A stretch of DNA of 64,000 nt from Actinomucor elegans (lineage: Eukaryota; Mucoromycota; Mucoromycetes; Mucorales; Mucoraceae): contig JAMSLZ010000002.1 in assembly GCA_026027325.1 (NCBI GenBank), positions 62,001 through 126,000 of the forward strand. Direction: 5' to 3'. Shown here in pieces: positions 20,496-30,954 of this stretch (positions are counted from its first letter, which is position 1; each line of letters begins with the position of its first letter). A program made the translations under genes and the position numbers. Under the pieces are notes generated by a model, which was given only the letters and a program-made list of their open reading frames with translations, searched no databases and was not told the DNA's origin.

Positions 20496-21946
20496 ATAGT
20501 TACAATAAGACACCTCTTATTTCTCGCGCAATGCAATATGCTGATTATATGACACCACCTGAAAAGGATCGCGTTTCTATTATTATGAAAGCACACTTGC
20601 TTGGCCATTTTGGCGTAAATGCAATTGAGAAAACTATTCACAATGATTACAAATTACATTGGACTAATTTGCGACAAGACATTCAAAGAGTTATCAATGA
20701 TTGTGAAGCTTGCCAAGCACATGGTATCTATCGAGTTGGTTATCACCCTCCTAGAAGCGTGTTGCCTGACGGTGTCTTCGATCATATCTGTATAGATCTC
20801 GGTGATTTCAATACTACATCATCTCGTGGTAATAACTTTATGTTAGTTGTAGTAGATTACTTTAGTCGATTTACAATTCTACGTGCACTTCCTGACAAGA
20901 GTAGTTACAGTGTAGCAAAAGAATTACTTCACATATGTTGTCAGTTCGGATTCCCTCGGATCATCACGCATGACAATGGTATGGAATTTGTGAATGAAGT
21001 GGTTAAACAATTTATACAAATGAGTGGCATGGATAGACGGCTTAGCTTGCCCTATACTCCTACTGGAAACAGTGTAGTAGAAAGCTATGTTGGCATCTGT
21101 AAACGTAGTATCATCAAAGCGTTAACTGCTAATGCTGTTGAACCTGAATCTTGGGATTTGTATTTAGACGTGATCCAATACTCTGTCAATTGTCAGTATT
21201 CGCGATTGCATAAATCTCGTCCTTTTGCGGTTATGTTCAATAGACAGCCTAATGACTTTATCGACTACACGGATGTAAAACCTACCATCAATATCGAGAA
21301 ATCTGATAGTAAACTCATTGATAAGAAGTTGAAATATGTCAAAGATGTCATTATTCCTTCTATTGCTAAACGCATTAAAGAGACACAATTAAACGATCAT
21401 TTAAAATTCCAAAAGAATAACAAGATCATTGAAACAAAGTACCCTCTTAATTCTAAAGTTATGATCGTGAACGTACTCAAATCATCTAAACTGCAACCCA
21501 GATGGTTAGGTCCTTTTATCATTAAAGGCTACACCAAGCATGGTAGTTACATTTTAGAAGATCTCACTGGCTCTTTATTATCTCGTGATGTACCTACGCA
21601 TCAGATAAGACTGATTCAATCAGGAGATCAACGATCTGAAAGCGAACTTAACGAGAAACATTATGAGGTACAAGCAATTGTAAACCATCGACTCTTGCCA
21701 GACGGTGAATACGAGTATTACGTGCATTGGGTTGGATACGATGACCAAGAAAAATACAATACTTGGCAGACGGTTGATACCTTCGATTCGAAGAAACCTA
21801 TTCAAGAATATTGGACACGTCGTCAAGCAACCATTGCAAGCACAACAGGTAGATCCCTGCCTAATACTATCAACAAGCGAAGAATACCTGCTCGTAATAA
21901 ACACAGCAGATCGTTTGTACCTAAAGCATATAATACAAGATCTTGA
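20496..21946 (+). CDS. chromovirus integrase with chromodomain, 5'-truncated copy 2
   Basis: It matches 3290-4740 with only a handful of substitutions, including Arg to His in NEKRYEV and Asp to Glu in IQDYW. The integrase core residues (ICIDLGDF, THDNGMEF, TGNSVVESY) and the chromodomain are intact. The frame opens inside the neighbouring CACTA terminal repeat, so the apparent upstream start at 20405 is not a retrotransposon sequence. RT and RNase H are missing. Confidence 0.9.
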
Positions 21947-22160
21947 GTTGCTTAATTGCACTCTGCAAGTGTAATTGTCTTTTCCCTTATGTTACTTTTT
22001 TCCTATAATGGTTTTTTTACAAGGTTTTTTATGACAGTTTACATTACACACGATCTTACATCTAACACAATGCTTACATCCTATCCTTTCGTTCTTATGA
22101 TTATTACATCTTTAATACAAAGATACTTCTAAGGTGATGACCTCATCTGGAAGGGGGCAA

Positions 22161-22664
22161 TGTTGTATTCCACCTACTATTTTGCATCGACATAATAGTA
22201 AGGAATCAACTGTTCATTTATGTCATACACGGACTCTATCTGATAACCCAATCAGATTAACGAGGCCTGCATAAATACAAGCGATGTGTCATCCTTAGAA
22301 CTATTAGCCAATAATCCTTACAAGAAACACGCGGCATCATACTATCGAGTAGTATCGAGTGTATCTCAAGATAAGACCTGAATATCGAATAACGCGTGGG
22401 TTATACAATTACAACAATGCGTGGTTGAAAGGCTTATTAGTGGCTGCTGGGATTGGACTCCGTTGTACGGCCATGCGTGCTGATAGATATTGAATGCTAC
22501 ACTATTAAGCTCTGATGAAATGTATATAAAGAAGACTTGATTTTGAATTGTGAATAAAACATTAGAATAACTTTTACTATCAGGATAGCTGATTCCATTT
22601 ACTGTCTATTCTTTTATTATTGTATTTTGAATTATATCCTTCGTCTTTAGCACCGGATATAACA
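22161..22664 (+). repeat. LTR family 1, 3' LTR of copy 2
   Basis: 504 bp, TGTTGTATTCC to GGATATAACA, with only scattered substitutions relative to 4954-5457. Confidence 0.93.
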
Positions 22665-22745
22665 CTTGTGCGCAAAAAAAAAATTCGGGGACGCAAAAAA
22701 AAAAAATTCGGAGCGCAAAAAAAAAAATCTGATGCGCAAACCGTT
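22665..22745. repeat. short tandem repeat gcgcaaaaaaaaaattcgg
   Basis: Three to four units of about 20-22 bp, each a (g/a)cgc followed by 9-12 A and ttcgg or a variant, directly after the LTR. Confidence 0.8.
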
Positions 22746-22799
22746 TGGAAAAAACCAATACTGCTATTTCTTGTTTTATAATAAAGCGTAATAATTACA

Positions 22800-22930
22800 C
22801 AGTTGTTCATATTCTGGATTCGGGTAATAATGAGTTACATCTTCAAGCTATTCATAAAGGTGGGCATATGGCTACCAAAGCCTATACAACCTCTTCTTTA
22901 CTGATATAATCATGAGCGTTTACAACACTA
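22800..22930 (+). repeat. diverged relative of LTR family 2 (end portion)
   Basis: It shares the pattern attctggatt(c)gggtaataatg ... ctgatataatcatgagcgtttacaaca with the last 120 bp of LTR family 2 (10260-10381). The middle is diverged. Confidence 0.6.
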
Positions 22931-23059
22931 TCTATCACCGAATGGAAGTCATACCAGAGGAACAGATTATCATAAGCCCTTGTTAAATCCAGGTGAGCAG
23001 TCTTTGACTAACTCATCGACTATGATGTCAAGTAAAATCCAAAATTCAATTTTTTATAA

Positions 23060-23375
23060 GTGGCCTATGTTAAATAATAGAGACTACTATATAAATAATA
23101 ACTTATTCATTATATAATGTAGATACAAATTTATGAAGTATTGGAATTATTACACAAGAGCCAAGTGATCTTTGTTGTTATCTGTCTTTTATTGTTAAAT
23201 TCGAACTTGTACTACTAAAATATATATAAAAATAAAATAAAATAAACTAATTGCTCTTCATCTTCTTTTGTGAGATGGATAATATATAAATAATAAGGGA
23301 AGAGGTGGGTGGGAACAACAAAGATCACTTGGCTCTCGTGTAATAATTCCAATACTTTTCATAAATTCGTATCTA
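23060..23375. repeat. inverted repeats at the end of a tyrosine-recombinase element
   Basis: Arms of about 58 bp: acaaatttatgaagtattgg... (about 23115-23170) and its reverse complement at about 23313-23370. The arm motif gatctttgttgtg recurs at 23401. The sequence at 23060-23110 reappears inverted at 24548-24593. Such split, complementary ends fit DIRS-like elements. Confidence 0.6.
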
Positions 23376-23874
23376 TATTACATTACACTTCGAGCTTAGT
23401 GATCTTTGTTGTGTATCCAGAGTAATGACTTTAGTGAAATCAGTGGCCGTCGTAACCGAGATACGGTAGAATTGTTCAAAGAGATCTTTCGAAGACCAGT
23501 TTCCTTGTACCACAATATCATCCACAGAGATACCAGCTTGAGCAGCCAAGGTATAGAGCCTAAAGCCCGTGCTTTGGGAGGAGGTGTGCCGGCAGGGCGA
23601 GTGACAAATTGCATAATAGATTAAATATTCTTCGAGATACGTTCGTGACCGAGAGCAACAAATCGATTTTTGACGTGACGGAACAAAGCATTAATGGTAA
23701 TTTCTGGGAAGATAGGGTGTGGCGTAAGAGATGCGATATTAGCGATACGAGCCCGATATGCAGTGTATATGCGAGTACTGGACATAAAAGTTGATTTGAA
23801 TGTGGATGAATAGTAATGGCTTTGGTGATACGTGAACCAGATCGTTTTTCTTTTGGAGCAACTACAGTAGTTTT
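23376..23874 (-). pseudogene. tyrosine recombinase remnant (DIRS/Crypton-like)
   Basis: The minus-strand C-terminal part reads LYTLAAQAGISVDDIVVQGN, WSSKDLFEQFYRIS. This is the usual end of tyrosine recombinases of mobile elements (helix, then W-S, then FY). Upstream pieces KRSGSRITKAITIHPH, CPVLAYT, RIANIASLTPHPIFPEITIN and ALFRHVKNRFVALGHERISK lie in two frames, so at least two shifts have occurred. The upstream part is cut by LTR family 3 at 23875. Nearby complementary repeats favour a DIRS-like origin over Crypton. Confidence 0.65.
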
Positions 23875-24176
23875 TGTGGTGAAATAGCCACATAATTGAA
23901 GTACAGACAGACTAGAGGCCTGTGCGCCCTAGCTGTAGCACATACATACTAAAGCATCATTGATTACCTTATACAGCGATACAGTCCTTAAACAGAGATA
24001 CGTCCTTCTTATACTTCTTATATGAACACAAGTAAATAACCTTCAGTCACAATTCAACGAGTATAAATACAAGCTAGAAAAACTAGTTAGAAAGAATTAA
24101 TCACATTTAAGTTGAATAAACTATAACCAAGTTATAATCGACTTACTACCTGCTTTTATATTTTAATTTTACCGCA
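23875..24176 (+). repeat. LTR family 3, second copy (302 bp)
   Basis: It matches 12550-12850 with a few differences. Flanks (gtttt on the left, ataac on the right) do not match, so this copy has lost or never had a target duplication, or the site is rearranged. Confidence 0.9.
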
Positions 24177-24177
24177 A

Positions 24178-24455
24178 TAACATCTTCTTAAATCCTCTTC
24201 ACCACACTTAGATAGACGATTAGTATAAATAGGTTTAGTTTAGACATAGTTATAGGATCTTCATCTTTGTTAATAAAGCACAGTGTTGTGTTTGCACAGT
24301 GAATAATAAAGAAGACTAAAAAGAGTACTTTTTGAGACTGTGCTTTATTAACAAAGATGAATATAAAGATGAAGATCCTATAACTATGTCTAAACTAAAC
24401 CTATTTATACTAATCGTCTATCTAAGTGTGGTGAAGAGGATTTAAGAAGATGTTA
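24178..24455. repeat. large palindrome, arms of about 110 bp
   Basis: aacatcttcttaaatcctct... (24178-24290) is repeated inverted at about 24336-24455. The left arm lacks a small gatgaatataaa insertion present on the right. The central spacer starts with gttgtgtttgcacagtg. Confidence 0.85.
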
Positions 24456-24652
24456 TGTTATAGGTCTATGTTCTAGATATATATCCATCTGAGACATGAA
24501 TCTTAAACATATCAACTCATAAGTGATTCCGTAAAGATGAGATTGATAATGAATAAGTTATTATTCATACAATAGTCTCTATTCTATAACACACAGTCTC
24601 AAAAAGTACTCTTTTTAGTCTTCTTTATTATTTCACTGTGCAAACACAACAG
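24292..24652. repeat. second inverted repeat overlapping the palindrome
   Basis: The spacer sequence tgttgtgtttgcacagtgaa... to agtactttttgagactgtg (24292-24350) recurs inverted at about 24595-24652. So two inverted-repeat pairs interlock. The inner part includes the DIRS-like block gataatgaataagttattatt (24548). Confidence 0.8.
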
Positions 24653-24671
24653 TTTAAATACTCAATTTATC

Positions 24672-25555
24672 ATAGATTGTAATAATATATGTGTTTATAT
24701 ATCTAATTCTTTACCTTGTAAGATGAATAATGATGATAATATGTTTTTAGATATTAAATTAAATAAATTTTTAAAAGATACAGATTGTATTTGCTTTGAT
24801 GGTTTATACGAAAATACTGTAAATGAAGTAATTGATAAATATCAAAATATAGGTTTACCTATAAGTATTAATAATTTTTGTTTTCCTATAAAAAAGGAAA
24901 AAGAAATTGATTTAAAATTAGATGAAAAAAATTATAATAAACAATTATCTTCATTCAGATCTACTATAGAAACATATTTTGCCAATTTTGGGAAAAAATT
25001 TAAAAGGTTTGATGCGCAACATAAAATTAGAATAACAGATAATAATTTATATAATATACAATTAAAATTAGCAATTGTTTTATTAAATATTAAAGAATTT
25101 ACAAATATTGCCAATATAAATGAATCAGAATATCATAAAAAATGGGTAGAAGAAAATTATAATTTTATGTTTTTAGACCCTAATATTCAAGATATAAATG
25201 AAAATAATCTTTCATATAAAACTCAATATAAATTAGATAATATAAATAATATAAAAAATCATCAAAATAATATATTAAACGGATTAATATTATCAATAAA
25301 TAATGATATGGTATTAGATGAAAATGTTAAAAATAATATACTTGATATACTCCAAAAAAAGATGAAAATAAAGAAAAAAATGATAAAACTTATGAATTAC
25401 AATATATTATAAAACATAGAGGAAATATAGAAGATAGAGAATATTATGTGAAATGGAGAAATTATAGTAAAAATTATAATAGTTGGGTTAAAGAATGTGA
25501 ATTTGTAAACAAAGATATAATAGATAATTATTGGGATACTATTAATATTGAATAA
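24672..25555 (+). pseudogene. DDE transposase with chromodomain, 5'-truncated copy 2
   Basis: Homology to copy 1 starts at about 24672 (IDCNNICVYISNSLPC against IDTNGMVLFVSDSQPC), so the true frame begins upstream of the ATG at 24723. The second catalytic Asp is in CICFDGLY (codon 24798) and the Glu in RSTIETYF (codon 24969). The first Asp is lost with the 5' end. After a frameshift in the A-rich stretch at about 25357-25390, the frame gives a chromodomain: TYELQYIIKHRG, REYYVKWRNYSKNYNSW, IIDNYW, stop at 25553. Cage residues Y, W, Y are kept. The protein is clearly diverged from copy 1, yet the domain order is the same. Confidence 0.8.
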
Positions 25556-25815
25556 GAGAAACAATTTAAAGACTATTAAATTACTAAATATGTAGAAAAT
25601 AAAATTATAAAAGCATTAGTTTTAATATTTAAAATTTAAAAAAACATTAGAAAGTTAAAATAAATTTACAAAATTAATTATTTTTCCAATTTTTTATTAA
25701 CTTCATAATTTATCTCGAGAATGAACCCTAAAGTTTTCAATAAAAGTAACAAACAATTTTTAATTTTTTTTATATTTTTTTTTTAATCATTTTTAAAATG
25801 GATGAATTGATTCTC
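25556..25815. other. AT-rich 3' flank of DDE-chromodomain copy 2
   Basis: No gene. I could not find the terminal repeat gatatccgtct of copy 1 here; the element appears cut by the LTR at 25816. Confidence 0.5.
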
Positions 25816-26248
25816 TATATCCGGTGCTAAAGACGAAGGATATAATTTAAAATACAACAATAAAGGAATAGACAGTAAATGGAATCAGCTATCCTGATAG
25901 TAAAAGTTATTCTAATGTTTATTCACAATTCAAAATCAAGTCTTCTTTATATACATTTCATCAGAGCTTAATAGTGTAGCATTCAATATCTATCAGCACG
26001 CATGGCCGTACAACGGAGTCCAATCCCAGCAGCCACTAACAAGCCTTTCAACCACGCATTGTTGTAATTGTATAACCCACGCGTTATTCGATATTCAGGT
26101 CTTATATCTTGAGATACACTCGATATTACTCGATAGTATGATGCCGCGTGTTTCTTGTAAGGATTATTGGCTAATAGTTCTAAGGATGACACATCGCTTG
26201 TATTTATGCAGGCCTCGTTAATCTGATTGGGTTATCAGATAGAGTCCG
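25816..26248 (-). repeat. LTR family 1, truncated at both ends, reverse
   Basis: Reverse complement of the LTR from near its end (tatatccggtgctaaagacg) to the cacggactctatc region. The first about 70 bp of the LTR and the terminal TGT are missing. Confidence 0.88.
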
Positions 26249-26757
26249 TGTTGCGGTAAACGCTCATGATTATATTAATAAGAGAATACTGTACAGATAG
26301 AAAATCGTATAGATATCCTTATATATAGCTGCAGAAGTGTATAAAGCATTATTACCAAGAACCAGAATGTAAATGACTGTATTTGATTATGTTAAAATAT
26401 CTTTATTTATATATCACACTGAGCAAGTAGACGCTAAATTGATAAATATTATCTCTCACACCAAATATTACATCCCATACTATTACCTTTGAATATAATG
26501 ATCCCGACACTCCTCGCCGCTAATCTTGGTCCGCTCATTTGGTTATTATCCCTGGTCGTCATGATACGCAGTCCAATCTTGTTCCTGGCAAATCGTAATA
26601 TGAATTTAGAATTAAGTGCCGATCGTGAAAAAGTATATAAGAGATGCGTTTTATCACCTTTTGACCAGTTAATCAATTCTTGATCTATAATAAAAACTAT
26701 CCGCAGTTTTAAAAGTATTTCTATCTTTCAAAATCTCCATCTACCACCTTTACAACA
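26249..26757 (-). repeat. LTR family 2, full-length reverse copy
   Basis: It begins TGTTGCGGTAAACGCTC and ends CTACCACCTTTACAACA, the reverse of 9876-10381 with scattered differences. No matching 5-bp flanks, so the junction with the LTR family 1 fragment is a rearrangement. It marks the right edge of the transposon cluster. Confidence 0.88.
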
Positions 26758-28667
26758 AATGCTGTGCCTGTTGTTGTATTTTATTTTAAAAAAAAATATT
26801 GTTGCATGCAAATGTCTCAAATGAAGCTTAATCTTTTATGCCCAAGATAAGCTACCCAAGCGATGAAAGTAGTCCTTGCAATATAATCAGTATATAATAC
26901 TAGATCCACAATTAGTAGTAAAATAGTTTGTATTATGATCAAATGATTTTCGCTAACATATCGCTGCTAATCATCTTGAAATGTGGCTTGAAATGTTAAG
27001 TAGCAAGTTGTGAGACTATGGTTAACTACAGTAGCCTCAATAGAGCCGAAAAGGACTCATACCAATGCTTTTATGCGCGGCTATGCTCCAGATCAGCGAT
27101 ATTGCGCCTAATCCCATGGTTAAATATTTCTTAACTCAGAACCTTGCTAACATTTATGCGACAAACAAAACATCGATATATACGTTGCATTGTGTGTATT
27201 AAAGTTACACTAAACACTATGTCTCTCAAGTGCTTCTGGTAGCGTCAAATAATGCTTTAGATGAATACCGCCATTATGAACTATCCTTTGATTTCTATTG
27301 GACACTAAAATGTGTAACAACTGAAACGTTTAGAATTATGAGTACCCATACCAGGTGTAAAGTTTGATCTTCCCCTTCCCCTTTTTTTATACTAAATAAT
27401 TACTGATAGTAGCAAACAAGGTTTAATAAAAAAAACGATGTGCGTGTTTTAATGGAGAACTGAATAACAGAGAAGGTAACTCTTATTTCCTTGAGCTGAT
27501 TGAGTTATTTGTGGTAAAAGATAATTTTTTGTAATTTCTCTATACTAGTATTATAACCTGAGTATTTTATACTCAAAAATACATTAAAATCCTTTGGCAA
27601 AAGCCCTACTTGTGTTTGTTATGAACTAGACCTCGAAAATAATCTATGCATACTCCACAAAAAGACTAATTTTGATATAATGAAGCCCCAGGAATTTTTA
27701 TCTTGGAATCAATTTTTAACATCTTGACATTACTTGTTTGATTCAAGCTTAGCATCGCATGTGATGGCGTGCACATTCACAATGAATGACTACGTTGAAC
27801 AGGCTTTTTATTTGGTTAAACCACGATGAGTGTATATATATAATATTTTAATGATTGAAGTAAATGACTTACTTTTCATATATATATATATATATATATT
27901 GCATTTAGAGATTGCTAGATTTTTTTCAATCGATTTCGGCTTAATACTACTTTTGATAATTATATAGTAGGACATGCTTAAAATAAAACTGTTGCGACTG
28001 TCGAGAACACAATCTGGGTTCAGCAGGTTTGTTTTATGAATTGCTTTATTTATATTCATTAATCAAGTTGTTTGTTTCTTTCGCCTTTTAAAATTTGTGC
28101 AAGAATTCTATAAGATGATCTTTGTGTAAAAACTACCCTTTCAGTGGCATTAAATTGGTTCTATTGATAGGTTAATTTATTCACTGTGGAAATCATCTAA
28201 AGCTTATAAAAAAAAATTTGCTCTGCAGCCAGTTTTAGGCATACTGTGTGCGTGTGTTTTTTTTTTTAGTGTGCCGTTGCTACACTTTATTGTGCGAAAC
28301 GTGGATGATCGTAGGCTGTATAAGCATGGTAATGGAACACATTTTTAGAGGAGTAATATTGCTTGTATAAGGTATGCAAGCCCGGTATATGAGTGTAAAA
28401 AGCGACTAATATAATAATCAAATTAAGAGATACACTTTACTGCAAGCTAGTATCATATCGGCTGTGTGCCGGTATCTGCATGAGATGCAAGAACCCTTTC
28501 ATTTTATGTGTAACCTAGACCTAGACGCGCATTGTAGCACCAGCAAGATGTAACAGAACCAACCGATAAAGCTTACTCCGTTTTTTTTTTATTTTTGCCT
28601 TTTTTTTTTTTTTCTTCCTTAAAAGATTGACAAGACCGAATGCAATGACGATTGAATAGACATCAAC
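26758..28667. other. intergenic region between transposon cluster and host genes
   Basis: No supported gene. It contains an (AT)n microsatellite at 27877-27898. T-rich tracts at 28580-28615 just before the ATG at 28668 are likely promoter or 5' leader of the SMP-domain gene. Confidence 0.6.
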
Positions 28668-30725
28668 ATGTTTACGTATTTCATATCTATATTTCTAGCA
28701 TATATTCTTGGCGGCATCACTTTATTACCTATACTAGTAGTATTCTACTCTTATTATCAGTCAGCACAAGGCAAGCGTAGCACAGTTTGCAAAACAATCG
28801 AATTAACGTCTGATACTTTGGAGCAAGATTATCACAAAGACACCGAAACACACCATAGTCAATTTTACAAAGTCGGCTGGCTTCATGTGAGTCGAGGTAC
28901 GCCCATTACTGGTAAAAGTGCGTCTATTGGAGGTATTGTCAAATCGTATTTGTCTGGTACAGGTGGCAAGTCTTCTTCCAGCACAACAACCACTATTGTA
29001 TCAACCAAACCTACGAAAACTGCTTCTCTTTATGAAGAAAGCCACACTTTATCTTCATCACCAAATTCTGCATCATCACCGCCGTCCATTTCTGGCGTTT
29101 ATTTTGATCAAAGCAACCAGGCACCACTGTCATTTCACTATTTTGCAGTTTTGAAATTCAATACACTTTATCTGTATGATTCTGAACTGCAACTGGATTG
29201 CAAAGGCATCATCAACGTAAGTCAGCATTCAGTACATATATACCCCTATGGGCTCAAAGACCATGAGCTCTTTTCAAAAGTCAACTATATCCAACTTAAA
29301 AAGAAAGACAAAAAGCCGTTTGCTGAAGAGGATTACTATTTTAATTGTAGTAGATGCGTGGATAAAGAAGATTGGTACTTTGCTTTGATGCGAGCCAGCA
29401 AACTTGACGCTTCACACGGTGAACCGCCATCGCAAGACTTGCAAAACTGTTTGCACAATACTACTCATTTTGATCAAGATGCCATGAACCATTTGATATC
29501 AACCATTCATAGTGATGCCAGTCATTTTGAAATGCAGTGGTTTAACGCCTTATTGGGCCGTATTTTTCTTGGTATCTACAAGACTGAATCAACAAGATCT
29601 TTCTTTTACAACAAGATTTTAAGCAAAATTGACAAGTTGAATGCTCGTCGTCCCCCTTTTCTAGAAGAGATATCGCTACGTTCTGTAGAAGGAGGACATG
29701 GACCGCCGCAAATTACTCAACCACGGCTCATTCATTTAAGTCCGCAAGGGGAATATACGGGTGATGTACAAATATTTTATGATGGTCATTTTCGTGTCGA
29801 GTTGGAAACAGTGTTGACTTGGAAATACTCAGATCGATTACCACCCATCCGTATTGACCTTGTGTTGGCCATTACGCTCAAGTCAATTGAAGGCAAAATG
29901 AGGATCAAGATTAAGGAACCGCCCACCAACCGTGCTTGGATGGGCTTTTATAAGAAACCTAAGATGGAATGGATTGTGGAGCCAGTCGTATGGGAGAAGC
30001 GTATTGGATATTCTGTGGTCAGTAAAGCGATTCAAACCAAAATCGAAGAAATCTTTACCGAGACAATGGTACTACCCAACATGGACGACATCGTATTCTT
30101 TCAAGCGGGTGGAGTGGGCGGCATATTTGGAAAAGAAGATCAATTAAGCAACCAAGGTCCCGTGGATGTAACCAATGTGTCATACCAATCGTTGCCTGAA
30201 CTTTATTCGGCACCATCTAAAGTTGTAGTGACAGCTGACCCCTTCCCATTGCTCAGTACAGGTGTTTCTTCTACTGTCACTATACCGCCCAAGAAACGTT
30301 GGTTTAAACGAAAAGAATTGAACAATGATACTTTATTATCAGAACTTGATACCCCGTCTCAAAAGACACTAAAATCCGTTATGATTTCCAACAGCCCCAA
30401 GCCTATCAGCAAGCGCAAGAAATCACTCATTAGTAAAGCGCATCAACAACAGTTTTTGGCTGCCAATGTCGATCATTCTATTCTTGATTTTAACAAGCCA
30501 GAGCAAACTCCCACGATAGAGGCTATCTGGCAGGAAATCGACAAAGAACGCATCAATCATCCAAAAAATGCGCTTCATTCAGTTCGTTTAAGTAAAAAAA
30601 TGCTTTCTCTTTCAGATCAACGACAAGCTTCAACTTCAAGGTTAAGGTCCAAATCATTGCCTAGTACAGGCCTATCACAAATTAGTGTCATACAAGATAT
30701 GGATGACTTGAGAAATGACAGATAG
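28668..30725 (+). CDS. NVJ2: ER membrane-anchored PH/SMP-domain lipid-transfer protein (Nvj2/TEX2-like), 685 aa
   Basis: Intronless. An N-terminal membrane helix (residues about 4-28, FISIFLAYILGGITLLPILV) is followed by a split PH-like domain (FYKVGWLHVSRG near 65; FHYFAVLKFNTLYLYDS and DWYFALMRAS at about 165-250, with a Ser/Thr/Pro-rich insert between). The SMP lipid-binding domain is at about 270-470 (FEMQWFNALLGRIFLGIYKT, RIDLVLAITLKSIEGKMRIK, VLPNMDDIVFF). This order is that of yeast Nvj2 and animal TEX2, which move lipids at ER contact sites. The C-terminal about 200 residues are low-complexity and basic (KKRWFKRKEL, SKRKKS). It is convergent with GLY1, stops 229 bp apart. Confidence 0.88.
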   Translation: MFTYFISIFLAYILGGITLLPILVVFYSYYQSAQGKRSTVCKTIELTSDTLEQDYHKDTETHHSQFYKVGWLHVSRGTPITGKSASIGGIVKSYLSGTGGKSSSSTTTTIVSTKPTKTASLYEESHTLSSSPNSASSPPSISGVYFDQSNQAPLSFHYFAVLKFNTLYLYDSELQLDCKGIINVSQHSVHIYPYGLKDHELFSKVNYIQLKKKDKKPFAEEDYYFNCSRCVDKEDWYFALMRASKLDASHGEPPSQDLQNCLHNTTHFDQDAMNHLISTIHSDASHFEMQWFNALLGRIFLGIYKTESTRSFFYNKILSKIDKLNARRPPFLEEISLRSVEGGHGPPQITQPRLIHLSPQGEYTGDVQIFYDGHFRVELETVLTWKYSDRLPPIRIDLVLAITLKSIEGKMRIKIKEPPTNRAWMGFYKKPKMEWIVEPVVWEKRIGYSVVSKAIQTKIEEIFTETMVLPNMDDIVFFQAGGVGGIFGKEDQLSNQGPVDVTNVSYQSLPELYSAPSKVVVTADPFPLLSTGVSSTVTIPPKKRWFKRKELNNDTLLSELDTPSQKTLKSVMISNSPKPISKRKKSLISKAHQQQFLAANVDHSILDFNKPEQTPTIEAIWQEIDKERINHPKNALHSVRLSKKMLSLSDQRQASTSRLRSKSLPSTGLSQISVIQDMDDLRNDR

Positions 30726-30954
30726 TGGTTTGTATATAATAAAAAAAAGAGTATTTAATATGAATGATATGAAAAAAAAAGAGAGAGAGAGAGAGAAAGA
30801 AAGAGACTGGATTATTCTATACTTTGCAAATAACAATAATAAAAAAAAGAACTCCAAATGGCTCTATTTCCCTATAGTTGAGTGAATGGAGTTGTTTTGC
30901 TACAATAGAAAAATGAATGTGTGTGTGTGTGTGTGTGTGTGTGTGGGAAAAACT
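30726..30954. other. short convergent intergenic gap with microsatellites
   Basis: (GA)n at 30780-30800 and about 14 copies of GT at 30917-30944, between the 3' ends of the SMP gene and GLY1. Confidence 0.7.

Larger units (their letters stand above)
20496..22664 (+). mobile_element. chromovirus copy 2 (integrase to 3' LTR)
   Basis: Integrase, 3' untranslated region, polypurine tract (22148-22160) and a 504-bp LTR follow the same order as 3290-5457. The left limit coincides exactly with the end of the CACTA element. Confidence 0.88.

Noticed and set aside
27877..28059. 83-codon minus-strand frame containing IYIYIYM
   Set aside because: It is driven by an (AT)n microsatellite, with no other coding signal.
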